Of a stretch of DNA of 64,000 nucleotides, positions 44,343 to 55,530 are shown one piece after another. Within the stretch, counting starts at the first letter, position 1, and every line of letters starts with the position of its first letter. The notes under the pieces are model-generated. The model was not told the origin of the DNA. It searched no databases and worked only from the letters and a program-made list of their open reading frames with translations. Both the position numbers and the translations under genes were made by a program. This DNA comes from Strobilurus pachycystidiatus (taxonomy: Eukaryota; Basidiomycota; Agaricomycetes; Agaricales; Physalacriaceae): positions 1,736,001 through 1,800,000 of the forward strand of contig JAHLMK010000003.1 of the NCBI GenBank assembly GCA_019915135.1, in the 5' to 3' direction.

Positions 44343-44967
44343 CTAATTTACAAGGAAAAGCTGAGAGAATTTGCCTGTCTGGGGCTGTTCATAATCTTCG
44401 TCCAAGGAGGAGGAGGAATACCGCGAGGGTTTGGTTCGCTGACTGCGTAGATGCTGGTATAGGGAATCCTCGTCAACGGCATCCTCGGCGTAGGGCGAAA
44501 CTAGGTGGTCGTCTGCTGACCAGTATTTGAATAGCGCGCCTGGAAGCGATGAGAAGAAGTCAGACGGATGGGGAATCAAAAGCTTTTGGGAAGAATCATG
44601 CGCCCTACTCACCGACGGACAGAACCCCGAACTTGTCCTCGCTGCGAATCACGTCCTCGACGCTTTCTTCAGAGAGCCGTTCCTCGGCCGGCGCGTGCTC
44701 CTTCATCCAACTCCATTCTTCTTCCGAGGGGCCCGACCAGTATGTGCCGGGCCCGCGATTGAGCGGGTCCTCCTGGTCGTCGCCCGCCCGCGCTTTTCTG
44801 CGTTCAGCCCAGATACGCGCGCCGCCGTTAGCGTCGGCGTTAACAGGCTTCCTGGGCTTGGATGCGAGGTGGTCCTGCGACATGGACCGCGGAACGACAG
44901 GGCGCACTTCCATAGACTTTTGCAGCGACAGAGGCGCTGTTCTAGAGCGTTGCAGGTAGTCGGCCAT
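44343..44967 (-). CDS. Unknown disordered protein
   Basis: Two exons joined by a ~74-nt intron with GTGAGT donor and CTTCCAG acceptor. Starts MADYLQRSRTAPLS at 44967 and ends FSQLFLVN at 44343. Charged and low-complexity: PRKPVNADANGG, WAERRKARAGDDQED, SEEEWSWMKEHAPAEERL, SSSSLDEDYEQ. No domain recognised; the short Trp-rich acidic piece may be a binding motif. It is transcribed toward the zinc-cluster gene on the same strand. Confidence 0.6.
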
Positions 44968-45598
44968 CGTGAAGAATGATACTTGTAGATGGGATCTTTT
45001 GTTATGTATATAGCTATAGTTTTGATGATGATGAGCATTGTTCTAGACGTTGCACTCGCTGCAGACACTCACTGGTGGTGGTGGTGGATAGGGAAGACGT
45101 TGGGGTACGCCAATGCGTTGGGGAAGGATGACAGGTGGCGTGCCACTTTAAAGAAGGAGGGCCCCTGTCTTGTGTTTTTCGCATCCCGTTAGCCTTCAGA
45201 ATCCCGTGACGTCATTGTAGACTCAGTGCGACTGAACCCGTCGAGCCTGGATTGGACGGGGTCCCGTTCAAAACGACTTCTTCCGCTCCAGGCCGTGCAG
45301 CAGCGGCCAAGTTCCTTCCTGTTACTTGAAGACAAAGTTGTAGACGCTTGTAAAAAGAGGTGTAACCTCGTCCCGCGATGCAGGGATCTGATACATACCC
45401 CGCACTACATAGGTACTGCAAATCTACATCCAGGTTCACCATCGCATTCAATTGCGGTGGGAGATGGTCTCTCTCCCTGTCGCAATACAGTACTCTGCTC
45501 TCAAATTGTTCCCAGCATTCTCTGACATCAATATCACCCGCATCAACATCTCAGTTGAGAAGCGTCTAGCCTCGCCGAACGCAAGGGCATGTCAACAA
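44968..45598. other. Intergenic, no gene recognised
   Basis: A GGTGG run lies near 45070-45090. No supported gene or RNA. Confidence 0.5.
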
Positions 45599-47796
45599 TC
45601 AATCATCAGCCGATTCGGAGCCTGTGATAGTAGTTGGAAGAAGGTGTCGTCTAGAGTCTGCACACCTCACGCCTGTTCCTTCCGTGCTGATTGCTCTAGA
45701 TCGTAAGGAAAAGTCTCGATGGGCAGATAAATGTAGCCTGTGTCTCGTGAGGCGCATCACATATGGACAAGCGTGTTCGAGGTTGAGCCGTCTAGTAAGT
45801 GCAATGGTACGACGGTAGAGCTCCTCTTTGGATACGGGATACGTGAGGTCATCCGTGTCAAGGAACCTCCTCATGATGATCGTGCCCGGACGACTGCCTG
45901 CAACGGCCTCGTCGTCCATACCGGCACCATATGGTCCCGGAACACCATATCCTCTTGACTGAATGCGAATCAGCAACCGTGGCTCGAAGCAGACGAAAGG
46001 TGTCAGAGCTAACCTGGTCTCAAAGACTTGCATGTCAAACTTCCTCACAAGATTGGCGAACGCCAGATATAGCTCGCACCAGGCCAAGCTGTTCGCCTGT
46101 TTAACAGGAAGATTTTCCTACGAGAGGTGTAGACGACTCACTTCATGCCGATACAGCTTCTGGGACCCTTGGAAAATGCGACAAGATACTTGTCCAGACT
46201 CTGCGAATCGGCCTGCATCCATCTCTCCGGTTTGAAGGCATGCGGATCTGGGAAGACAGTCGGGTCTTTCAAAACGAAAGGTTGTGCGACGCCAACGACG
46301 GCCTATAGAGGTAAACAACTGTGACCGAAGAAATCGAGACAGACCAAAACTCACTCCGGCGGGAACTGTATGTCCGTCAATGATTGTCGGCTCACTGACG
46401 ATGCGTGGTAGGGCTACTGGCACTCCAGAGCTAAGTCGCAGCGCTTCTTTGATAACCCCCGTCTGATGTCCAAGACCGTCAACGCGAGAAGCGATGGAAA
46501 TGAGAGACCACTTACAAGATACGGCAGCTTCTCCAATCTCTCATACGAAAACTTGGTGTCTTTCTCCGGCCAGGCTTCATACAGTTCCATTTCTAGATTC
46601 TTTTTCACTTGTGGATTACTGAGGAGATGGAAGAATCCGACAGTCATGGCATTGCTAGATGTATCGGTGCCAGCGATGAGAAGGACCATTGCCTGACGCG
46701 AACCGATGAGCAGAAAGTTATTAGCACAACAGGCGGAGCACGTACCTCCTCCAACAATGCTTTCCTCGACGGAAGCTCCCCAGATTTAATCAACTCCGGA
46801 GTAATCAGATGGTGGTATATCGTCTGGTGGTCTGCTCCCGACCGCCTCAACATGTCCGGATTCTCGAGGATGACCTCGATCTGTTTCTGTAGGTATCCTC
46901 TAAGCTGAGCAATGCCGCCGAGATCTGGGTTCAACAGTACTCCTAGCCACTCCGGAAGGTGATGCAGAAGATGGAGAATGGGGAAGTGCTTCGAAGCAGT
47001 CATCATGGGTATGGCACCCTCAACTGCGCGTAGGATAGGGTGATCGAAGCCGGGTGTTGTTAGTCCACCGAATGAGTGCGAGTAGGAGTAGGCGGTGACG
47101 ATATCCATGGCTAGGGCTCGGAACCCACGGAACAGGTTGGCTGGTTGAGAAGTAGTGGCGCACTCTGCGAGTTTGTCAGCGAAGATATCGACCTAGTGAC
47201 ACCAATGATTAGTATGATCATGGTCTTTGTATTGACGATGTAGACCTTTTCTTGGATGACGTTCTCCAGCTTCAGGATCGCCCGCCGAGAGAAGAGCGGA
47301 TTTAAAATCTCTCGCCGTTTCTTGTGCTCCTGGACATCGGTCATAGCGAATAAAGCATCATCTTCGCCGAAGGATTTGTAGAAGTAGGGATCTTTGACGA
47401 ATCCAGAGTATGGAGGGTAAATCGCCATGTATGCATCGGGGCTGCTGAAGTGCAACTGTAAGAACGAGGGTTAGTAAGTTGAGAAAGGAAGTCAGAATTG
47501 GGACTAGTACTTCGTTCGGTCGTATCCTGACCACGGGTCCTAAAGCAGGAATGAAATATTCGTTCATAACACGAACGGAAGACGGTACCGTAGATCTCGT
47601 GCAGCTTCTCGAGATGCTGTACGAAGAGCCCATTCTTCCACGTCTCGAAGTAGGCTTGATACAGGTCTGTAAGCGTCGCTAGACGAGGACCTGGAAAAGA
47701 TCGCAGAGGATGAAAGTAGAGCCTTGAGAGAACCAAGTACAAGAGCCTAATGACCGCGAGGGATAGAAGGATCTGAATGTAGGACAACTGCGACAT
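45599..47796 (-). CDS. Cytochrome P450 monooxygenase, copy 2
   Basis: Paralogue of the P450 at 30161-32288 with the same exon layout and the same strand. Anchor [20 protein letters not shown], hinge FPGPRL, I-helix [16 protein letters not shown] and the heme-binding Cys in the [14 protein letters not shown] motif ahead of [12 protein letters not shown] are intact, and no frameshift was seen. After VFETR it continues [19 protein letters not shown], the same odd tail as copy 1. It then diverges after LYRRT and ends at 45599 in unrelated sequence, so the two C-termini differ. A CACTATAAGAAG motif near 47884 corresponds to the copy 1 TATA-like site. Confidence 0.87.
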
Positions 47797-48155
47797 GGCG
47801 ATCCTGTCGTAAAGGTGTGGTTTGCGCAAGGAGGTGGATTCAAGCAAAGAACCGGGTCATCAGAGGGGGGGGAATTAGTCCACACTATAAGAAGCTGTTC
47901 CCAGGAGAAAAAAGGTCATGCTGACTGACTCTGAGCGGCATCTGACAGTATCGCGAGACCAGTCGTGTCGTAAGATAGGATGTAGAACACCGAGCCATAG
48001 CACCACCGGAGTGGTGATATACGCGTGTCGCGTAAAACAGATTTGCGTCGAAGGAGAATTGAGGTGAGAAGTCTCTCAGAGCCGGCTAAGTTCTGACCTG
48101 TGACATACACGTGTGCTTGTCATCTAGTTTATTATTGAATTCAGTACAATTGGGA
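45804..48155 (-). repeat. Segmental duplication copy 2 (P450 gene plus promoter)
   Basis: See copy 1 at 30300-32615. Exons, introns and about 330 bp upstream of the start codon are alignable, with small indels in introns and promoter. Confidence 0.8.
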
Positions 48156-48690
48156 GTTGATTGGGAGCTTGATGCAACATCGCTGAAGCTGCGTCGGAGT
48201 GCGTTCGATTCAAGATGCATGTCGCAATGTAGTCGTGTGAAAAGCCCTGCCAACGCAATCGTGGGTGGGTTCTCACCGCAGACACACGTGCTAGAGATGA
48301 TTTCGGAGGAATGAACACCGTTTCGAGGAGGATGAGCAGTATATCGCGTTCAATGGTCGTGGTGTAGGGACAAGAGACAATTTTGAATTTTAGACCACAG
48401 CAGCTGATTAGATAAGATGATTGCTCGCGTCGTGCCAACGTCGTGCCTCGTCGCGCCCAAAGGTGTGTCGCCCGGAAGTAGTCAACAGTCATGCATGCCG
48501 ACTCGACTCTCTAACTAACTAACGAATGCAATGCTATATTATAGTATGTATGCCAAGTCCTTGTGATAATAAAAGAGTGAATACGTATACCGATACCGAG
48601 CTTCAAAACGGGGAAAAATACACGAATTTCACAAATCGAGTCCGTCCACAGCGCTCGTTCATCATACCTCATCATAAAAAAACGTTAACT
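48156..48690. other. Intergenic, no feature recognised
   Basis: No supported gene. Short open frames on both strands lack family features. Confidence 0.5.
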
Positions 48691-51370
48691 TCAACTGAGT
48701 GCATCCCGGCTCTTGCGACGTCGATGTCCATTGGCGTCAGGGAACGGCACACCAGGAGAGGTGGATGCACCCTGGAACTTCTGCCAGTCCTCCACCTTCA
48801 TCGTCGAAAGCCGCTTGCCAGTTTGGAGCTTATCTGCACTCCCACTTTGGCGCCTCCTCTCTTCACGCTCCGGCACCGGCACCCGCCCCCGTTTCTCAAA
48901 GTCCGCCTGCTTTTCAGCCTGCCTCTTCGTGACCGCCTCCCGCTCCAAAGCTTTACTCCGTTCCCAGCGTTGCTTGGCCGCTTCTATGTCGGCATGCTCT
49001 TTCTGAGCATTCGTGACAGGGGCCTGAAGATCGCGCATCTTCTCCCTATGCCGCTCATTGAGTTCCTCGAAAGTTCTCGTGCGTATAGGCTGTGATGGTC
49101 TCTGCGGTTGAGGCGCGGCGATCTTCTTCGGGGGTAAGATGTGAACAGGAGACGGCGGGGTGGGACTTGACCCAGAGGGTCTGTCCATGCCCAACATCGC
49201 CGTACCGCCGGCAGAGTGGGACCGACGGCGCATCTGCTGGCCGATGGGAACTTCGTCGCTGGAGTCAGTACCGCGGGCCAGTGAGCTTTCTCGTCGTTTT
49301 CGCTGTTCCAGCGCATCCGTAACGGCGGGAGACATCTGTATCCGGGAGGCGCTGATAGGTGGCGTCACGCCTGTGGGGGTTGCAATAGCTTTCGGTCCTG
49401 CACGTATGCATCCCAATCCAAATCTCGCAGCGGCGCGCTGGTGGGACGGCTGATCGATTCACCAACCGCAGACGTGTTGGCTAATGTGTTCAGTTCCATG
49501 GAATGTACACGTCCTCGTGGCGCTTCGGCACGGGGCGGCCTGAGATGCGCCTGAACCTGGGGAAGTAGAGCGCTCGTTGCATCAATGCTCAGAGTCCTTC
49601 TAGAAGTTAAGGAGGGTCGGCGAGATCCCGCGGAGGAGGATGGATCGGGGGTTTCGCTCCTCAAAGCGTCGATAGACTTTCGAATGGATGTAATCTCCGC
49701 GACTAACTCTTCCTTCCTTTTGAGAGTCTCCAACTCAGCAGCCGACAGAGGTTTCTTCGGAGTATCGGTTTCCGCAATGAAGGAGGTCGGAACGTCGTCC
49801 TGAATGCCGAGTCCGAGATCAAGAGCGGGAAGTGCCCCAGCACTCTGAAGACCCCCTCGGGAGGTGGCTCGTCGAAGCTGCTCGTCGTCGGGCATAGGGG
49901 AAGCCATAAACTCGGAAACGTTGGAGTGGTAGCGCCCACGTTTTCCACCTAGGTCGGACCATTCAGCGGTAGCAGGCGAGGAAGATCCGTCTCGATCTTT
50001 CATCAACGGCAAACTCGAATATGCACTGTCCATCCGCCCGTGTCCGTGCTCCTTCTCCCATGCGTCCCGCTCCTTGAACACCGAGGTGAAACGACCCGCA
50101 GCGGAGATCTCAGCTTCTTCATCCCGTCGCTTCTGTTCCTCCTGGATTTCCTTCAACTTTCTCTGTAGAACCTGGAGAATTCGAAGTTGAACGGCAGCTC
50201 CCATCAGCGCGATTGCGCCAATCAGCCCAAGCTCAATTTCCATGGTCTGAGAAACGGGAAACTTGATACCGTTGCTTGTGTACTTTGGGAACAGGTCACT
50301 AAAGCCGAGATTCCAGACGTAGAACTTGGAATGAAGTGTCAGCTCTATTCGGGTAAGGGTCAATACGGTTATAAGCTCACCTCCTTGAGCCCCGCGGTAG
50401 TGAAGCAATCCACGCCTAGCATGAATGCCGATGAACCGACAACAGCCGTGGAAATAAGAAGTACATGGTAGTGTATCTATAAATTGACGTGAGTTCATTC
50501 ATCAGCCAAATGCGTTGGAGCGCCATCAACACACCTTGGGGATCGTGCACAGAACGAAGCCCGCGACAGCACAACCTAATGGGATATTAGGATTGATAAT
50601 AACTCCAATGGCGTCGGACGTACCGATATACAGAATCCATCGGATACCCACAGTCGTAATGAGGCCGCCATTGTGGAAACATTGGATCCACCAGGCGAAA
50701 GCCAAACCACCCCACGCGCCGATACAGTAACGTGCGGCCTTCCAGAAGAATATGGCCACTCCGCCTCCGGCAATACCAGCGATTGATGAAGCGAGGACGT
50801 ACATGCCCCGTAGCGTCTTACCGGGAGGGTTGACAGCATTCAAGATGCCGAATTTGAGAATGAGCACGAAGCAGACAAGGGAGAATGTATAGAATCCGAT
50901 CAGAAAGAACGAGGTCCTGCACATGACGTTATAATCAGTATTGTACACACGCTGATAGCGGTGGAGTAGGCAGACCATCGGTTTTTGTGGCCCCAGAATG
51001 CACTGGGGAGGCCTGTGATGATGAGGATAGCACCAAGAACGCCGAAGGCGGGGTCTAGTTTTGTCTCGAGCACAATGGGGGATGCGGAAGCGGACGCTGA
51101 TGCCGAGGCCGATGCAGATGTCGAAGACGCTGACGACGATGTCGGGGAAGCGGTGTAGGTGACGTTGAAGGTGGTGGGAACGACGGTCGTGACAACATTG
51201 GTTTGGTCGCCGTTGCGTGAGGTAGTCGTTATTGTCACTGAGCTCGTGGCAGAAGATATCGAGACAGACGCCGCGGAAGAGGTCGACGCCGGGGCCGGGG
51301 ACGAGGATGCGCTACTGCTGCTCTGCGCAGCGACGCCGGCGGCGCAAAGCAGGAGCCAGGACCACCGCAT
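48691..51370 (-). CDS. TM7S3/TM198-domain membrane protein
   Basis: Multi-exon gene. MRWSWLLLCAAGVAAQ at 51370 is a signal peptide. A Ser/Thr/Ala-rich, probably glycosylated ectodomain follows (SSSASSTSASASASA). Then come about seven membrane helices, starting AFGVLGAILIITGLPSAFWGHKNRW and including FFLIGFYTFSLVCFVLILKFG, SSIAGIAGGGVAIFFW, LGCAVAGFVLC and ELGLIGAIALMGAAV. The GLPSAFWGHKN start and Gly-rich helices fit the fungal TM7S3/TM198-like family. A long cytosolic tail of ~450 residues is disordered with coiled-coil parts (LKEIQEEQKRRDEEAE, AKQRWERSKALEREAVTKRQAEKQ). Function unknown; likely vacuolar or plasma membrane. Confidence 0.75.
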
Positions 51371-52329
51371 CGTAAAGGGGAAAGTGATGGTAGGAAGCAG
51401 AGTGAACAGAGAAGCCTACTACCGGCCAAATTATTCCGTCTCGGCCAAAACGTTCGTAGAACCTGTGATTTTGTGAGAAATCAGAAAACTGCGTACTCGG
51501 AAGCCTGGTCCACTCACTAATGTGCACAGCAGGGTGGAAGCAGCAGTCTAAGAAAGTGGTGCGAACATGGAGGTCCGGGGAAAAGTATGGAAATTCAAAG
51601 AATGGATGGAGTGCACTGTGCAGTTTGAAATGAAACCGTCACGTCGTCTAGGCCACACGCACTTCACATCGACCCTGATCTTCAAACCGACCTATGTACA
51701 TACGAGACTTGAGTGCACCAATTCAATCGACAGCGACACAGAATACCTCAAACAGACCAAGGTGCGCCTTGCCTGCACGCCTTACGATTACCAACGGGCC
51801 CAGTGAGTCCGATGAAACTCTACTTATCACTTATCCTCCGTGGGACCAACATCCACTGTCAGTGTCAGTGTTACAAACTTGAAACTAGACTCGGCGGACG
51901 TCATGTGGGGATTTTGGTTCCGGAACCAATGCAAGTCTGTGGCCATGCAACTATGAATTGTATGAAAGTCACAAGATCTTGGTTCTCTTCGAGTGTTTGA
52001 GATTGGTGGAAGAGAAGAATCTCAACTCGGTTTGAGATCCCAATGCTACATATGCCAAATCATTGGACAATTCGGCTGTTCTGCTCAAGTTCTGCTTGCC
52101 AAAATCATGTACTTACGACTTTGATTAAGGACTGCTGAGTGTTGGTTTGGCGGGTGGATCTCACTTTCAGTCACGGTGCCACCTACTGGAGTCTCTCGTA
52201 GACAGAACGACGAACAATTGAGTATTGGCTGGGCGGGAGGCAGACAGATCCGTTACTGTCAAGCGACCGCGATCAAGTGTTCGCAATGAGCTACATAGCC
52301 CAGCCACATGGGATACAACGCCGTGGAGG
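51371..52329. other. Intergenic, ~960 bp, no gene recognised
   Basis: Contains the promoter of the TM7S3-type gene. Open frames at 51567-52000 show no splice support or recognisable protein features. Confidence 0.5.
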
Positions 52330-52814
52330 ATGACGTTCACGCTGCGCTGTGAGGGTGATGAGGAGATCTGTGAGTTACAAGATCCGTTTTATATTGATGT
52401 GTGGAAGTAATACCCTGGAGCGAAGGATTCGGTGAGACGGCTGACGTTGGGTTGCAGGGAGCTGTTGTGCACACTGTTCTTTGATGAGGAGCTGATGCCG
52501 AGCTTCTGTAAGTATGTGGCGGACGTATTCCCCCGCTTTGGATGTTTTCCTGTGCATAGTCCTTGAGGGTAGTCTGATAAATCTGTCGAGGGATGGATGA
52601 TACTCTGAAATGTTTCATTGAGCACCATAAGGCTAGTGAGAAATACAATGCAGCGGAGCTGGTGGCGATTCCGAGGATAGGTGATGTCTGTAAACCCTAT
52701 GCTCGTTCGGTTGCCCGTGGAGATTGGTCCAGGTGGGACGAACAGCTGCGGCGTGATTGGGCAGATTGGGCCACGCGTCACGCGCAATACCTATCTGGTT
52801 ATCCACAACCTTAG
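52330..52814 (+). CDS. Small unknown gene, three exons
   Basis: Exons 52330-52406, 52458-52507 and 52591-52814 join in frame to 116 aa with introns starting GTAATA and GTAAGT. The protein has FTLRCEGDEEICELQDPF, ELLCTLFFDEEL and a Trp-rich tail (RGDWSRWDEQLRRDWADW). No family recognised. The start is uncertain because the open frame continues upstream without a Met. Consistent phases across two canonical donors are the main support. Confidence 0.4.
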
Positions 52815-53323
52815 GTTTTATCCTCCTCCTCCATGTGTCACATCGTCACCTCGCAAGCCGCCATGCTACTACTAGAACCTAGAGGAGATGCGCAGGACCC
52901 AAGCAACTCTGCCCCTATGCGAGAAGGATGTTGAGACTCCGGGACGCACCCTTCAAAGATGTGAGGGGTCTCGGGAGCAATGAGGCGGATGTTTGGAGCA
53001 TACTTACCTACTTGACAAGTTGACAATGACAACAACGAACACTTAGCTGACATCCAATGGCGACAGGAAACTAATTCTGGTCGTGAAAGAAACAAATGGT
53101 GTCGCATCGCATGATTTACTCCAAAACTTTTCTACGCGGCTCCTGCGGGACATGGTCTGATACCTATTCCCTCCGTTCTGTTTTGAACTCATGTTCTAGG
53201 GCGTCCCGTGGGGGCGTCAGTTTGGCTTGGATTGAGGCAATGCGGGTGAGTTGGTCAACGTGGTAGCGTAGTGCTTTGCCATGTTGCCAATGCTAATGTC
53301 CGGCGATCCGTGCCGTGTAGTCA
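52815..53323. other. Intergenic between convergent genes
   Basis: No feature recognised. Confidence 0.4.
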
Positions 53324-55195
53324 CTAGATAAGACTCTCAGCGAGTGACCAAACATCCTGACAGAAACACACCTCCGCTACATCGAACGGCTCAAATATAA
53401 CAGGCTCAACACCAATATCATACAAGACCCTCAAGACGCGAGGCAGTTCCTTCTTTTTAACCTCCGGTCCCTTGTTGTCGTTGATGAAAGTGATCACCTT
53501 GCCACCGCGCCCGAACCTGCCCACACGGCCTGCAATGTGGAGATACTCGTCGACCAGCTGGCCCTTCATGTAGCCTTGGAACATATCAACGATGAACACA
53601 TGCGTGAGCTCCGGTAGGTCAATCCCACGCGCCGTCGCCCGCGTGCACACCAGCAAGACGGGGTTCGATTTGAAGTCCAGCTTGACTGCCTCGCCGCCCG
53701 CAAGATGAGCGCCACCTCTCGCTTGGTCTGTGACATCTAGCGCAACGGCATCAACGCCCAGGCGACGTAAGTCATAGACCGCCCGATTGACAGGCGAATC
53801 GGCGCTAAGGACCAGGAGGGCGAGTGAAGGGACATCGACGGCGAAAGCAGTGGCAATCGCTTCGAAGACCTGACTATCATACGGGGACGGTTTGGCGGCG
53901 AACACTATGACCAATATGAGATGGGCGGCCCATGCCAAAGGTAGCATAAACCTCACTTTGCTTCTGCTCTTCACTAGCATCGATGTCTATTACGGTTTCT
54001 TCGCTAGTGTCAGCTGCGGCCACCGACAACGTGCTATCCTTCGGCGCAGGCACTGCGTCGCTAACATTGCACACCGTGTCCCCCTGCAGCACAATAACGG
54101 AATGTTGGATGTCCGTCCCACCTAACCCCCGACTGGTGACGTCCATATAGTAGTGCTTACCTTCCACAAAGGTCGTCTCGGGTCTGTTCATCCATCCGCT
54201 CGCATAGAACAGATGCTGACGCAGTGTCCGCCGAATCGTCGCACTCGAGACGATGAGCTGGGGCAAATCAACAGGAGCAACAGTTTTGATGGTAGGCGTC
54301 TGTTCTGCCGAGGCGTGCATCTGTACCCTCGATTGATATATGCGCTCGAGAAGTTCCGAGGTCACACTTGCATGCCTGAATTTCATTTGCATGTGTTTCT
54401 TCCTCGGCGGCTTCCACTTTCTTCGAGGATCTATAGGGCGTGGCAGAGTCTCGACGAGATAGTCAATCTCATCGATAACGAGGGTGGAGAGCTTCGAGAA
54501 GTCTATGGCAGTGTCATCTGCTTGTAAGACGTCGTCGACAGCCTGTGGGGTGCCAATGAGGATGTGTGGCGGGTTGGATTTGAGCGAGTCAAGACCAGTA
54601 GTGAGGTGCTTCCCCGCGTCGCGTACAAGAACCTGCGCAACGGAGTCCATGTCCGGGGAACCGGCACCTTGGGATGATTCGGCCAGACGTTTTATCCAAG
54701 TGTACAGTTGGTTCGCCAAGTCCTTGTGAGGGACCAGATACAGAGTGGTGATGGAGAGTTTATCGCGTGGGTCGCCATGCTCATCCTTGTAGCGTATCCT
54801 GGGCTTGTTCAGCAGCCCAAGTAGCAAGCCGAATGACCTGTATAGCTGTTGAGTTTTTGAGCATAACTTGAGGCTGACGCGACGCACTTTCCGGAGCCCG
54901 TGTTATCGAGCAGGAAGACATCGTTGTCACTGAGAATAGCAGGTATCAAGCGAGACTGGGTTTCTGTGGGCACTCCGACATTGGGGAATGCATTGTGCAA
55001 CGCTTGTACCACGGAAGGCCGCACTCCAAGAGACTCGAAAGTGTGGTCAAGAGAAAGATTTTCTCCCGGACGTGGAGCAGCCTTCTTGGGACGCAGAGGG
55101 AAATCGGGGCGAACATACTGGCTCTTGAAGGGGTACTGCCACGGAATGTGCGCCCATCGCGCTCTTGTGGTGGCCGTCGACCGAAAAAGATTCAT
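53324..55195 (-). CDS. DEAD-box-like RNA helicase, probably mitochondrial (MRH4-like)
   Basis: ATP-dependent RNA helicase. The start at 55195 gives MNLFRSTATTRARWAHIPW, a basic presequence-like N-terminus. Helicase motifs: Q-like FESLGVRPSVVQAL...PTETQ, motif I DNTGSGK (the usual AQTGTGK is altered), Ib-like IGTPQAV, motif II DEID, motif III SAT, motif IV LVLSADSP, V TRATARGIDLPEL, and VI HIAGRVGRFGRGG. Divergent motifs I and II with a mitochondrial-type N-terminus resemble MRH4, a helicase for mitochondrial large-subunit ribosome assembly, but that name is tentative. Two introns lie near 54840-54890 and 53880-53960. Its promoter has been separated from the peptidase gene by the LINE. Confidence 0.82.
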
Positions 55196-55254
55196 ACGGC
55201 CCTCGGACCGAATTCCGGGACATAACAGTGACCGCCGGCAATCAAGCCGGGGTC

Positions 55255-55271
55255 TATCCAGCACTACTGCT
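55255..55271. repeat. Left 17-bp LINE target-site duplication
   Basis: TATCCAGCACTACTGCT, identical to 63099-63115. It is followed directly by a T run, the reverse of the LINE poly(A) tail. Confidence 0.92.
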
Positions 55272-55530
55272 TTTTTTTTTGGTAGAAGCGTTTATATGAT
55301 TCGCGAAGACAATGTACTGAGTACTCCGACCTAGTCGTCCCCCGCTAACCCGCTTGTTGTTTTGAGGTGTCTCGACCCCAACTATCCAACTTACCCCGAG
55401 GAAATGCATTACGCACTCGGTGTGGGACTCGGTCCCGCAGCAATCGTCCCCATCATCGTCGCCCTTCTTCGTCCTCCCCCTCGCATATGGCATAAAACAT
55501 AGAACACATAAAAAGTAACTCTCCTCCATC

